Shown: positions 47,300 to 58,008 of the stretch, in pieces
Numbering within the stretch: the first letter of the stretch is position 1
Layout: each line of letters starts with the position of its first letter
Assembly (NCBI RefSeq): GCF_002607855.1
Contig: NZ_AWQQ01000017.1
Location: 62,001-126,000 of the forward strand
DNA: 64,000 bases
Reading direction: 5' to 3'
DNA from: Desulforamulus profundi
GTDB lineage: Bacteria > Bacillota_B > Desulfotomaculia > Desulfotomaculales > Desulfotomaculaceae
The notes under the pieces: generated by a model
The model's input: only the letters and a program-made list of their open reading frames with translations
What the model was told of the DNA's origin: nothing
Databases searched by the model: none
Made by a program: the position numbers and the translations under genes

Positions 47300-49015
47300 G
47301 CGAATTATGAAAGTGCTGGATATCGATTTAACCAATCAAAAGGTTGAGACCATCCGGCGGGAAGACCTGGCCCCTTATATCGGGGGAATCGGGGTGGCGG
47401 CCAAGCTGTTTTCCGAGTTGGTCCAACCGGATAAAGACCCCCTGGACCCGGAACAGCCCATCATCTTGGCCAACGGCCCCATGTCCACTATTTTTCCGGT
47501 GGTCACCAAAACGGTGGCGGTATTCCACTCCCCCTTACCGGAGAGTGGGGCGAAAGTTATGCCGGCATGCGACTGGCCCTGGCCATGCGTATGAGCGGCT
47601 TCCAGGCCATCGTCATACGAGGCAAAGCGGCACGTCCCATTTATCTATCCATCGGTCACCAGGGGGTACGTTTTAAAGACGCTTCGGCCCTCTGGGGGCT
47701 TTCCGTATCCGAGACAGGGAGCATATTAAGGAACCTGGAACCCGGCCGGGGGCACCGCAGCTGCATCCGCATCGGACCTGCCGGGGAGCAAGGCGTCCGT
47801 TTCGCCAATGTTAATGTGGATACCTACCGCCATTTCGGTCGGCTCGGTTTAGGGGCCTTATTTGGCTCGAAAAAATTAAAGGCCCTGGTTATCTACGGAG
47901 AAATAGAAGAAAAAATTGAAGACTTTGCCAAATACAACAACGTTTATAAGGAGATCTATAACCGGTCTGTTACCACCGATATCATGGATAAATACCATGG
48001 CCTGGGCACCTCCATTAACGTAAGCGGTTTGAATCATTTAAACGGGCTGCCCACAAGAAATTTGCAGCAGAGTTCCTTTGAACATGCCGAAGCCATCAGC
48101 GGGGAAGCCTTTGCGGAGCAAAGTCTGGTCCGGAAGATGGCCTGTTCCGGCTGCCCGGTAGGGTGCATTCATATCGGGCTGCACCGCAGGGAATTCGGCC
48201 CGGGTTACGACTATGAGTCCAAAAACCTTTCCTATGACCATGAGTTAATTTTCGCCCTGGGTTCCTTCCTGGGCATGTCAAGCCAGGATAAAATCTATGA
48301 AATGATTGATGCCGTGGAGGAACTGGGACTGGATGCCATCAGCGCCGGTGTTTTGCTGGGCTGGGCGACCGAGGCCTGCCAAAGGGGCATCATCAGCCAG
48401 GAACAGCTGGGCGTCAAACCGGAATTTGATCAAGCCGGCCCATACCTGGAAATTTTAAATAGAATTGTCCAGCAGCCCGATGAACTGTACCGGACACTGG
48501 CCCTGGGCGCCTTTGCCGCTGCCCAAAGGTACGGCGGGCAGGAATACGCCATGACCCTGGGGAAAACTGAGATTGCCGGCTATCACACGGGCTATGCCAA
48601 TATTCTGGGCCAGGCGGTGGGGGCCAGGCACAGTCACCTGGACAATGCAGGTTATTCCGTGGACCAGAAGTTAAAGGACAAATCTCCGGAGGAGAAGGTG
48701 GCAGCCTTAATCAAGGAAGAAAAATGGCGCAATGTTTTAAACTGCCTCACCATCTGTCTCTTTGCCCGGGAAATCTACCAGGCAGACACGGTCATCGCCG
48801 CCCTGGATTCCATTGGCATTCCCACCACAGTCGAGGAACTGGAGAAACTGGGCCATGACATTTTTGAGATCAAGAATGCCACCAGAACGAAATTGGGCTT
48901 TGGGTTAAACGATCTGGAGGTTCCCCAGCGCTTTTTTGAGACCACCAGCCTGACCGGGAAATTGGAAAGAGAACAATTGGAGGAAATGGTAACGATTTAT
49001 CAAAACAAACTATAA
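47289..49015 (+). CDS. aor: Aldehyde ferredoxin oxidoreductase family protein; one frameshift
   Basis: Tungsten- or molybdenum-bis-pyranopterin enzyme interconverting aldehydes and carboxylic acids. N-terminal domain VLDIDLTNQKVETIRREDLA with IGGIGVAAKLFSELV, restored SPLTGEWGESYAGMRLALAM, and the cluster/pterin region CSGCPVGCIHIGLHRRE. A one-base loss in the C run at 47530-47534 splits it; restored, about 576 residues, slightly short for the family. ATG 47289 with GGAGGTG upstream. Forms a two-gene unit with the four-cluster ferredoxin. Confidence 0.9.
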
Positions 49016-49036
49016 AAGCTGCTTTTGAACAAAGTA

Positions 49037-49066
49037 AGGCCAGAGATAACCTCTCTGGCTTTTTTC
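49037..49066 (+). terminator. Terminator after aor
   Basis: GCCAGAGA / TCTCTGGC stem then TTTTTT. Confidence 0.85.
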
Positions 49067-49134
49067 TTTCAATCCGGTTATTTAGCTCGAAATAAAATAC
49101 TGATTAAACTAGGATTTCATTTACAGGGCTAACG

Positions 49135-49500
49135 CTAGCCAGGAAGGTTTGACTTACCTGTTTGGGAAGAGTTTTTTCCCCTGGCTAAAGAAGCAAATAT
49201 TCCTACGAAGCAAATGACGGTAAATACCATAAAGACTGTTTTGGTGCCTTTTAACAGCAGGTCCACCGGGGCCTGGCTTAGTTTAACATTGCCCACATAG
49301 ACGGCCAGCAGCAAGGTAACAATGGCCATACTCACTGCTGACTGGGAATTATACCCCAGGACAACCTGAAAATAAAGTGAAAGTAAAAAACCCACGGCAA
49401 AGGTTGCGCTGTAGTTTCCCCTGGCGCCGGCCCACTCCCCTTTTAATTTTGTTAACGTTAACGTTAAGAATAAGACAGCCAACGTTTGCGCCCATTGAAC
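49135..49500 (-). pseudogene. C-terminal remnant of an MFS-type permease
   Basis: Reads AVLFLTLTLTKLKGEW, AVGFLLSLYFQVVLGYN and KTVFMVFTVICFVGIFASLA: three to four membrane helices and a short tail, without the first two thirds of a transporter. Its upstream edge abuts the DUF4130 remnant on the other strand. Confidence 0.55.
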
Positions 49501-49772
49501 CGGACCACAATGTCGTCGGCCTGGTGGCGGCCTCATTTTGTACAGCGGCTGGCAGATCAAAATTGGATCATCCACGACCTGAAGAGGGGTTTGGGTGCTG
49601 TCTATAACCAGAGAGAGTGGTTTATTACAAATCTGGATTTACCCGGTCACCTTCTCTATGAAGAGAATGAGACCCTTTACCAGCAGCTGTGGAAACAGTA
49701 TTTTGCCAGTACTGCCATTCAGGACCGGGTAAATCCCAGGCTGCAGCGTCAGTTTATGCCTGCCCGTTATTC
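49486..49772 (+). pseudogene. Remnant of a DUF4130 (putative DNA metabolism) protein
   Basis: APIEPDHNVVGLVA in one frame, then after a frame change PHFVQRLADQNWIIHDLKRG, VYNQREWFITNLD and LQRQFMPARY, the second half of DUF4130/TIGR03915 proteins that accompany a radical-SAM partner. Start and end are missing and no partner gene is near. Confidence 0.6.
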
Positions 49773-49781
49773 AATAAATGC

Positions 49782-49818
49782 AAAAGAGTCCACACCACCG
49801 GGGTGCGGACTCTTTTTG
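49782..49818. terminator. Bidirectional terminator
   Basis: AAAAGAGTCC / GGACTCTTTTT stem between convergent sequences; it serves the zinc-ribbon gene on the minus strand. Confidence 0.75.
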
Positions 49819-49819
49819 A

Positions 49820-50032
49820 TTATTCAGTTTGGTCGTCACGGTCTATATGAAAATGGTTGTGATGAATCTTTATTCTATGTTTAATCCCACATTCCGGGCA
49901 GGACAGAACTTCACCGTCTTTAAATCGAACTTCACCGATGTGCTTGTTGCAACAGATAACTTCAATGCCGATAAGGGATCCGTCATTTCTCTGGTTGACC
50001 CTGTAACCGCAGCTAGGCTTTTGAGTTTCCAT
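49820..50032 (-). CDS. Small zinc-ribbon-like protein
   Basis: 70 residues. Cys residues in KPSCGYRV, IEVICCNKHIGE and LSCPECGIKH form a likely zinc ribbon, followed by a His-rich tail (HHNHFHID). ATG with AGGGGGA upstream. Unrecognised beyond the metal-binding look. Confidence 0.65.
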   Translation of the reverse strand: METQKPSCGYRVNQRNDGSLIGIEVICCNKHIGEVRFKDGEVLSCPECGIKHRIKIHHNHFHIDRDDQTE

Positions 50033-50340
50033 CGTTAATCATCCCCCTTGTCGTGACTTTATTATAACTTCTTCATAATTGCTAAAATTCCTGCCTTTCC
50101 ACAATGTTGAATTGAGTTTTGGTAATAAATTTAAAAAATATACATAGTTTTACCATTTTCTTAGAACTTTTATAATTACTTAACATAATAGAAGTTTATT
50201 CCGCTTATTTATATCTATTAGGATAGTGGGGTGAATATTCTATTAATTTTATTTGTGACAATTTCGACAAAACCCCTTTTAATAATTTTTGTTTTTTGTT
50301 ATTGATATATCAACTAAATTAAAAAGGGAGTGATGAAGAG

Positions 50341-50958
50341 ATGAAAAAAGCCTTAATCAATCCTTATGTTGTCAAGCAAATTAATACTACAGCCGTACAA
50401 AAACCAGTGCCCGGGACGGAAGTTAGTTTTTACATGAACAATGATTTGGCCACTGCTTTTGTCAGTGATAATTTCTTAACCATCAGCAGGCGAGAATTAG
50501 ACATGATGGTACTGGGAAAAGTCAAATACATTTTATTTAAAAATTATCAACCGGATATGACCAAGCAAATCAGAATTCTCACGGATTCTTTGACAGAGAT
50601 CGATTACTGGCCCCAGGTGACGCAGGGAGAATTGGAGCTTTGGAAAGCTTATAAAAAACTTTCACTCTATCATAGTTCGGAATCGACCAAAGACCATTTG
50701 CTGAAAATGTTGTTTGAGCAGCAGAAAACGGAGCCAGGTCTTGCCATCAGTGTTGCCAACCTGGCAGCAAAGATGAATACCAGCCGCGCTGTTCTCGTAC
50801 CCGAAATACTTTCTTTAGAAGAAGCAGGAATGATCGAAAGAGCAGGCGATAAGAACTTTGTGCATGCTTCCGATTGGATTAAACTTACCCAAATGGGCGA
50901 TCGTTATGTAGATGAAAACTTTATTATCGGCGGTATTAAGGTGAAACTTCAAAAGTAA
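50341..50958 (+). CDS. Hypothetical protein with winged-helix-like C-terminal part
   Basis: 205 residues, soluble. Residues about 130-185 look like a winged helix (LAISVANLAAKMNTSRAVLV, EILSLEEAGMIERAGD). The N-terminal half is not recognised. GGGAG precedes ATG 50341. The 300 bp upstream is very AT-rich with no gene. Possibly a transcription factor; no target suggested by context. Confidence 0.6.
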   Translation: MKKALINPYVVKQINTTAVQKPVPGTEVSFYMNNDLATAFVSDNFLTISRRELDMMVLGKVKYILFKNYQPDMTKQIRILTDSLTEIDYWPQVTQGELELWKAYKKLSLYHSSESTKDHLLKMLFEQQKTEPGLAISVANLAAKMNTSRAVLVPEILSLEEAGMIERAGDKNFVHASDWIKLTQMGDRYVDENFIIGGIKVKLQK

Positions 50959-50971
50959 CCTGGTGTGTTAG

Positions 50972-51001
50972 CAAACCTACTGCATGTAGGTTTGTTTTTT
51001 T
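50972..51001 (+). terminator. Terminator after the winged-helix gene
   Basis: AAACCTAC tgcat GTAGGTTT then TTTTTT. Confidence 0.88.
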
Positions 51002-51167
51002 GCTGTCATAATGATAAAATATTATGGATGATAGAAAAGCTAAGGTTTCCGCTAAAGGCGTGGCGTACCCACAGGGCACAAGTAAATCAAGCTTTTCTGA
51101 TGTTATAATAGAGCTAGGATGGAAGGATGACTGGATAATTTTAAATCACCTTCCAGTAACAAACCAC

Positions 51168-51195
51168 TTGATTTACGGTGAAAATCCAGTATAAT
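51168..51195 (+). promoter_or_regulatory. rnpB promoter
   Basis: TTGATT, 16-bp spacer, TATAAT, about 25 bp before the RNA 5' end. Confidence 0.65.
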
Positions 51196-51220
51196 TAGTT
51201 ATTGTCGCAAGTTTTTTAGA

Positions 51221-51610
51221 CTGTCAAAGTACAGCGGGTAGTCGCTGTTCCGTGTCAACGGAGCAGAGGAAAGTCGAGACACGCACACTTTGCTGATGAA
51301 GCTAAAGGCCGCAAGGGGCCAAGAGGCCACGGCAGGTGTAAAATGGTGCCCGGCGCAAGCCGGGGCAGGGTGACCTGACGACGGTGAAAGCAACTCTCTG
51401 AGTGGCAAGTAACCATAAAGTGCCACAGAAACAATGTCACCGGGCGACCGGTGAGTGCAAGGGTAAACTCCACCAGCGTGCAACCCAAATAGGCAGGGGC
51501 GTTTTGTCACCTGCGGGTAGGGGCACCTCGCACCGGCGAGGAAGGAGAGATCCTCTCCTTAGATAGATGACTACTAAAACAGAATCTCGCTTACGGCTGT
51601 ATCTTTGGCA
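51221..51610 (+). ncRNA. rnpB: RNase P RNA
   Basis: Catalytic RNA of tRNA 5' maturation. Contains the universal GCAGAGGAAAGTC block (51273-51285) and the 3' block ACTAAAACAGAATCTCGCTTACG. Near-end strands GTCAAAG-TACAGC and GCTGTATCTTTGGC pair as P1. A probable P3-like arm and the GC-rich GGTGCCCGGCGCAAGCCGGGGCAGGG hairpin region fit the bacterial type. Exact ends are estimated from P1. Typically this gene is highly expressed and monocistronic. Confidence 0.93.
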
Positions 51611-51720
51611 ATTTTATAAAACTTGGTATGTTAAAAATTATTAAAATTGGACTTGCACACTTCAACAAACTGTGCTACAATAACTTTCGTCGGGATGAGG
51701 TCCCGGTTGCAACAGAAAAT

Positions 51721-51795
<75 letters not shown>

Positions 51796-51803
51796 AGTAA
51801 ATC

Positions 51804-51837
51804 AAGCCTTTGCAGGTAGTGCTGCAAGGGCTTTTTG
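51804..51837 (+). terminator. Terminator after tRNA-Ala
   Basis: AGCCTTTGCAG / CTGCAAGGGCT stem then TTTTT. Confidence 0.85.
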
Positions 51838-51875
51838 ATTAAAATGTAGCAACCGTATAGCAATTGAAAGAAAAT

Positions 51876-51913
51876 GAAAAGGGGAAGCCCGTTATTGGGC
51901 CTCCCCTTTTTTG
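51876..51913. terminator. Second hairpin terminator
   Basis: AAAAGGGG..GCCC / GGGC..CCCCTTTTTT stem. Confidence 0.75.
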
Positions 51914-52054
51914 TACTTTTTTGGGAACTTTTTTAGAAATATTTTTGTCCGGTGAAGTTGTTGTGGTCGGGGCGGCAGCTTCAAGCCAGGCGGATATTTT
52001 TCCTGGCCTCCGGCCATTTTATGGCTGTACACATCTAGCAACATTTTTGTCAGC

Positions 52055-52204
52055 CTTTACGCCAACAGCGCCGTGAGTGAAGCGGCTCACGGCACAGAAG
52101 TGTACCATTATCCGGGGAGCGTGCCAGGCCAAAGGCTGGCTGCTTGTATTCAGGACAGGTTAGTGGCGGAACTAAAGACCGCCGACCGGGGCGTGAAGGA
52201 GGTC
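52055..52204 (+). pseudogene. Fragment of N-acetylmuramoyl-L-alanine amidase (Amidase_3)
   Basis: Reads LYANSAVSEAAHGTEVYHYP, GQRLAACIQDRLVAEL and TADRGVKE, the middle of an Amidase_3 domain, with no start and no C-terminus. It ends at the ribosome binding site of the YvrJ-like gene, as in phage-derived lysis cassettes. Confidence 0.6.
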
Positions 52205-52209
52205 ACGAC

Positions 52210-52299
52210 ATGGAAGAAATGGCCCGTCTGGTGGCAACCTACGGTTTTCCCATGGTCGTGGCCTTATTCCTGCGCAAGAAAACCGGATTAATACGCTAG
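52210..52299 (+). CDS. YvrJ family small membrane protein
   Basis: 29 residues: MEEMARLVATYGFPMVVALF then LRKKTGLIR. Matches the YvrJ family pattern (xxLVxxYGFPxxVAxxL). AAGGAGG lies seven bases before ATG 52210. Function unknown. Confidence 0.65.
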   Translation: MEEMARLVATYGFPMVVALFLRKKTGLIR

Positions 52300-52349
52300 C
52301 ACTTAAAAGAGGGCGCATGTATCGTTTCGTAGCGATACACCTGCTAGCG
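52294..52349. repeat. Nested inverted repeat
   Basis: Outer arms CGCTAGCA (52294-52301) and TGCTAGCG (52342-52349) enclose an inner hairpin TGTATCG/CGATACA (52318-52324 and 52333-52339). The yvrJ stop codon lies in the left arm. It could be a terminator or a recombination/mobile-element end; no strong T tract follows. Confidence 0.6.
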
Positions 52350-52499
52350 CGTTTTGGAAGGCATAGTAAAGAATTAGAAGTTGACAAGCAATGATGAATT
52401 ATATATATTTAAATAGTCAGATATTTGATAATATGATTATTTAAATTATAGAGATAATAAGAGTAAATCGGAATTTCTAAAAGAACTAGTGAACATTAT

Positions 52500-52784
52500 T
52501 TGGAAGTCAAAAAAGCGGTCGAAGCAGGTTACTGGGGGATATACCGCTACAATCCGGCGCTGAAAGATATGGGGAAAAACCCGTTCAGCTTGGATTCCAA
52601 AGAACCCACAGCCGACTTTAAGGAATTCCTCATGGGCGAAGTGCGTTATTCCTCGCTCAAGCAACAATTCCCTGACCAGGCCGAAGCGCTGTTTGACAAA
52701 ACGGCCCAAGATGCGGCTGAAAGGTTAACGGTTCGCAAAATTATATGGGGAAGCACTGTCCGAAGCGGCTGCCGCTAAAGAATA
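52500..52784 (+). pseudogene. C-terminal remnant of pyruvate:ferredoxin oxidoreductase
   Basis: Reads EVKKAVEAGYWGIYRYNPAL, KNPFSLDSKEPTADFKEFLM and EVRYSSLKQQFPDQAEALF, the last 95 residues of a NifJ-type enzyme. The end LYGEALSEAAAAKE is out of frame by one. More than 1,000 residues are missing. Sequence before it (52350-52499) is AT-rich and empty. Confidence 0.75.
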
Positions 52785-52893
52785 ATAAAAAAACTACCGA
52801 TATCAGTTGAAGTGGCAACCATGCTTGTAAAAGCGTGGGTGCCGTTCTTGTTACAGGTAGATTCTATAATACAATTATTTTGGGGGTTTGGGT

Positions 52894-54926
52894 ATGATCG
52901 GATCAAGTCTGGATATGGTACTATTTATTACAACTTTATCCTTCTTTCTATTTGGTACTTTCGCTGCTGTCGTTGTAAGCCAAAATCCGCGAACAGCCAA
53001 TCTGATTTCTCACGTATCTTCCTTCCTGGGAGGAATGACAGGAGCTGTTACCGCATTACGCGTATTACTTGAGCAGCAAACTATTTCTTTATCGGCCTGG
53101 CATATTGTCTCCGATATTTCGTTATCTTTTCGAATCGACACCTTATCCGCGTTTTTTCTGCTAATTATCTGTGTGTTAGCGTCGGCCGTATCCATTTATT
53201 CCATTGGTTACGTCACCGAATACTATCATAAAAAAATGTTGGTTTACTTGGAGGCGGCCTCAATTTGTTTTTGCTTTCCATGGTAGGAGTTGTAACGGTA
53301 GATAACGGGTTTGCCTTCTTGGTCGCTTGGGAGCTTATGTCCCTTGTCTCCTTTTTTCTCGTGATGTACGAGCATGAACGATCGGAAGTTCGCCGGGCGG
53401 GATATGTTTATGTCGTAATGACTCATATCGGAACAGTTTTTATTATTCTTTCGTTTTTAGCTCTGTTTTTATTTACGGGAAGTTTCAGTTTTGTTACCTT
53501 TCAGAATATGGCTTCCCAGATTCCTAACTGGCTTAGGAATCTTATATTTCTCATGGCCTTTTTAGGATTTGGCACAAAGGCAGGCATTGTGCCGCTGCAT
53601 ATTTGGCTTCCCAGAGCTCATCCAGCAGCGCCAAGCCATATTTCGGCTCTCATGTCAGCTGTTATGATTAAAACGGCTGCGTATGGATTATTGCGGGTAA
53701 GTTTTGACTTTTTAGGCGGCGGGCCTGTTTGGTGGGGGGCAATTGTACTAGCAGCCGGAGTACTATCTGCTTTTATTGGGATTTTGTATGGCTTGGCCGA
53801 AAATGATATAAAACGGTTCCTTGCTTACAGTAGCGCCGAAAATATGGGTATTATCTTTATGGGAATCGGGGCGTCTATCATTTTTAGTGCATACCAGCAG
53901 CCGTTTCTTGCAGCATTAGCTTTGACAGCGGCTCTGTACCACACTTTGAATCACGCCATGTTTAAAGGGACCTTATTTATGGGGGCTGGCGCTGTTCTCT
54001 TTGCAACCCACACCAGGAATATCAATGAATTGGGCGGATTAATCAAACGCATGCCGGTGACGGCCGTGCTATTTCTGGTTGGGGGGCTAGCACTATCTGC
54101 TTTACCGCCGTTTAACGGTTTTATCAGTGAATGGGCTACTTTTCAATCGCTGTTGCATCTTTCCTTTGACATCCAAAGTCCTTGGTGGAAAATTGCTGGC
54201 GGCCTTTCGGCGGCGGCTCTCGGATTGACTGGAGCTTTTGCAGCAGGTGGGGTTGTTAAACACTTTGGAACCGCATTTCTGGCGATGCCCCGCAGCGAAC
54301 ATGCAGAGCATGCGGAGGAAGTTCCCGTAGCCATGCGCATCGGGATGGCGATATTGGCGTTATTCTCTTTAGTCTTGGGTATTTGGCCGGGATTTGTTCT
54401 TACGATTACTAAAAATATAAATGAAAAGGTTTTTCATACACACCTGGCAGGTAATGCAATTTGGTATGTGCCGTTTGCCGGGCATTCAACGGAAACTTTA
54501 TTTCCAGGTGTAATGCTGCTTGCCTTGCTGGGTGTATTGACTCTTAGTATTGTTTTGTTGCGTTTTTGGGTCGGAACGAGTAAAGTTCAGATCGATGAGA
54601 CATGGAATTGTGGTACACCGCTACAATCTTCTATGGAATACACCGGCACATCTTTTTCCCATCCTGTCTTGATGATTTTGCAGCGATTAACCGGTACTCA
54701 TAGAAAAGTGGAAGTGTATGAACAGTATACATATTATCCTCGGAAAATTAGTCATCGTTTGCAGAATTATCATTCCATAGAGGATGCGGTATATAAGCCT
54801 GTCATTGCATTTACAGTCAAATTGTCACAGGGAATTAGGATGATACAGAATGGAAATCTGCAAAGTTACCTGGCATATATGGTCATTACACTCATCGTGG
54901 CACTACTTTGGATTAGGCAGGTGTAA
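52894..54926 (+). CDS. hyfB: Hydrogenase-4 subunit B (proton-pumping antiporter-like); one frameshift
   Basis: Membrane antiporter-like subunit (NuoL/M/N family) of a group 4 [NiFe] hydrogenase, about 14 helices. Seen: GFAFLVAWELMSLVSFFLVM, GFGTKAGIVPLHIWLPRAHP (Lys and His of the channel) and LYHTLNHAMFKGTLFMGAGA. A one-base loss in the A run at 53230-53236 splits it after SIGYVTEYYHKK; restored, about 678 residues. ATG 52894 with GGGGG upstream. First gene of hyfBCEFGHI-arsR. Confidence 0.9.
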
Positions 54927-54932
54927 GTTTAC

Positions 54933-55886
54933 ATGATAGAACAAATGATTCAGACAGTAGGGTGGACATTGTTGCAGGCGGCTATTTTGATGCTGCTTGC
55001 TCCTTTTATCCAGGGATTAATCAAAAAATTGAAGGCCGGGTTACAAAGCCGTATTGGGCCGCGTATCTTTCAGTCTTACTATGATATTATAAAAAGCTTA
55101 AAAAAGGATGCCGTTATTTCTGAGCAAGTATCCTGGTTGACGAAAGTGACTCCGTATATTACGTTTACTTCGGTTATAACAGCCGGCCTGCTTGTTCCAA
55201 CCTTTATCGCCAATGCGCCATTGAGCTTTGCCGGAGATGTAATCATGGTTGTTTATCTGTTGGGATTAGCTCGGTTCTTTACGGCGCTTACGGCGCTTGA
55301 TGCCGGCAGTTCGTTCGGCGGCATGGGGTCCAGCAGGGAGATGGCGCTTGGAGCCATCATAGAGCCTGCTCTGCTGTTGGCTTTATTTACGGTATGTCTC
55401 TCCAGCGGTACAACGAAACTAGGACAAATCGTACAGATCATTGCCGAAAAACAATGGAATTTGATTGATCCGTCTTACGGGTTGGCCTTGTTGGCTATGT
55501 TAACTGTAGTAATAGCAGAAATAGGTCGAATTCCGGTTGATAATCCTGATACCCACTTAGAATTGACGATGATTCATGAGGGGATGCTGCTTGAGTATTC
55601 CGGAAGATATCTGGGGTTGATGATGTGGGCGGCACAAATAAAACAGTTAGTAATGTTAAATCTCTTCATCAGTACGTTTTTTCCTTGGGGAATCGCATTT
55701 AATTGGAGTGGGAAGGGGTTGACTGCAGCAATTTTTATTTATTTACTAAAATTGGTTGCTTTGGGGATTGTGTTGGCCTTTATCGAGACGGCGTATGCCA
55801 AAATCCGGCTTTTTAAGGTGCCGAAGTTATTGGCTTCTTCTATGGCGCTGTCAGTATTGGCCGTTATTATGCGGGTTGTCATGTAA
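54933..55886 (+). CDS. hyfC: Hydrogenase-4 subunit C (NuoH-like)
   Basis: 317 residues, intact, about eight helices. LQSRIGPRIFQSYYDIIKSLKK near the N-terminus and EIGRIPVDNPDTHLELTMIH are the NuoH/HyfC signatures that contact the hydrogenase module. It couples proton movement to electron transfer. Six bp after hyfB. Confidence 0.92.
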   Translation: MIEQMIQTVGWTLLQAAILMLLAPFIQGLIKKLKAGLQSRIGPRIFQSYYDIIKSLKKDAVISEQVSWLTKVTPYITFTSVITAGLLVPTFIANAPLSFAGDVIMVVYLLGLARFFTALTALDAGSSFGGMGSSREMALGAIIEPALLLALFTVCLSSGTTKLGQIVQIIAEKQWNLIDPSYGLALLAMLTVVIAEIGRIPVDNPDTHLELTMIHEGMLLEYSGRYLGLMMWAAQIKQLVMLNLFISTFFPWGIAFNWSGKGLTAAIFIYLLKLVALGIVLAFIETAYAKIRLFKVPKLLASSMALSVLAVIMRVVM

Positions 55887-55900
55887 AAGGAGTAGCATAA

Positions 55901-56535
55901 ATGGATCTATTAATTGGTTTGGGATTACTCATTAGCACCATCATGTTGTTTCAAATCCGAAAAATCAGTGATTCGATCGGTATCTTGGCGCTTCAATCCG
56001 TGTTGCTTTCACTTACAGCAGGTGTAATGTGGTTTAAAACAGGTATTTCGCATTTATTGGTTGCCGCTATTTTTACGCTGCTGGTGAAAGCGCTGCTGAT
56101 ACCCTATATTCTTTATTACACCATCAGAAAAATTGACATTAAACGAGAAGTGGAACGGTTTACTACTCAATATACTTCCTTGCTAATTGCGCTGGTGTTG
56201 TCGGCTATGGGGTATTATATAGCCTCCGATCTAAATTTGCCGAGTAAAGAGTATGGGGAAACGTATCTACCAGTTTCCGTAATTTTAATTTTTCTAGGTA
56301 CTTTCATTATGATTGACCATAAAAAGCTATGATGCAGGGTGTTGGATTAATCACCATTGAAAATGGAATTTTTCTCATCGCAGAATCCATTGCTTATGGA
56401 ATGCCGCTTGTGGTTGAGTTTGGAATATTTTTTGATTTGCTGGTGAGTGTGATTGTGATTGGCATACTACTATTTCGCATCCATTCCACTTTTGATAGCT
56501 TAAACACGGAAAATATGCAAAAATTGAAGGGATGA
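55901..56535 (+). CDS. hyfE: Hydrogenase-4 subunit E; one frameshift
   Basis: NuoK-like membrane subunit. MDLLIGLGLLISTIMLFQIR through LLVKALLIPYILYYTIRK, then after restoring one A in the run at 56321-56325, HKKAMMQGVGLITIENGIFL and a last helix. Restored length about 211 residues, typical of HyfE. Fifteen bp after hyfC. Confidence 0.88.
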
Positions 56536-56540
56536 CATAA

Positions 56541-58006
56541 ATGGATTGGCTTTGGATACTCTTGTTAACTCCTATCATTACGGGGCTCATCGCGTGGCGG
56601 ATAAAAACACAAGTATGTGCATGGTTTCAGGTAGTGGGCGCAGTCTTAACGCTAACGGCTGGTCTGGCCGTTGCCTACCAAGTAATGACCGGAAGTTCGA
56701 TAACTGCCTGGGATGAATTTATTTATATCGATGCCCTAGGCGCGTTTAATATAGGGTTGATTGTTTTTGTCGGATTTACGGCATCACTGTATTCGGTCGG
56801 CTATATGAAGTATGAACTGTCGGAAGGGATGATTACCGAACGGCAATTTCACCATTATTTTTTATTATTTCACCTGTTTCTATTTACGATGGTAGCGGTG
56901 AGTGTTGTAAACAGCATTGGCTTAATGTGGGTAGGAATTGAGATAACTACCATCGTTTCCGCGTTATTGGTTGGTATGTATCAAAAAGAAACGGCCCTAG
57001 AGGCCGCTTGGAAGTATTTGATTATGGGCAGCGTTGGAATTTCCTTCGCTCTGATAGGGATTATTTTCATCTATCTTTCAGGAGTTCATGTATCTGGAGA
57101 AAGCCCGTCTGCCCTCAATTGGACAGTATTAAGGCAGGTGTCTCAAGATTTAAATCCCAAATGGATGCTAACTGCATTTGTTTTTGTGCTAATTGGCTTT
57201 GGCACAAAAGCGGGCTTAGCACCGATGCATTTCTGGCTACCGGATGCGCACAGCCAGGCCCCTTCTCCAGTGAGTGCGGTTTTATCCGGTGTACTGCTAA
57301 ATACCGCTCTTTACGGCATATTGCGAATATATGCAATTGCGAATAGTACGCTTAATGGACAAGTAGCTCAATACATGATTTTTTTGGCATTTTTTCGATT
57401 GCCATTACGGTTCCGTTTATTTTAGTGCAGCATGATCTAAAGCGGATGCTGGCTTATTCCAGTGTGGAACATATCGGAATTATCACCCTTAGTGTTGGGA
57501 TTGGCGGGACATTGGGTCTTTACGGAGCGCTACTCCATATGTTCAATCACTCGATGGCGAAATCTCTCCTATTCTTGGCAGCAGGGAACATTAACCAAAA
57601 ATACCGTTCGAAGCAAATGGAACGTATTTCAGGCGTGCTTAAATCGATGCCGATAACAGGAATTGTTTTCTTGGTTGCTACGTTTGCCATTACGGGGACG
57701 CCACCTTTTAATATTTTTATTAGTGAGTTTACCATTATGATGGCCGGTTTTAAAGCGGGCTATATAGGGGTTACCGTTTCATTTCTGGTATTGGTTGTCT
57801 TGATTTTCGCAGGGATGGTACAGTATGTTACCAAAATGACTTTTGGAGAAGCGCCGACAAAACTGGTATCAAAGGAAATCAGTTTTTGTTCGACGGCTGC
57901 TTTGTTCATTCCATTGGTGATGGTTGTGACCTGCGGCTTATATGTTTCGCCTTTCCTGAGTGAGGTAATTCATAAAGTGTCTGCCATTTTGCAGGGGGTA
58001 CAGTAA
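56541..58006 (+). CDS. hyfF: Hydrogenase-4 subunit F; one frameshift
   Basis: Second antiporter-like subunit. GLMWVGIEITTIVSALLVGM, GFGTKAGLAPMHFWLPDAHS, KRMLAYSSVEHIGIITLSVG and LLHMFNHSMAKSLLFLAAGN are characteristic. A one-base loss in the T run at 57390-57395 splits it; restored, about 489 residues. Six bp after hyfE. Confidence 0.9.
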
Positions 58007-58008
58007 TT

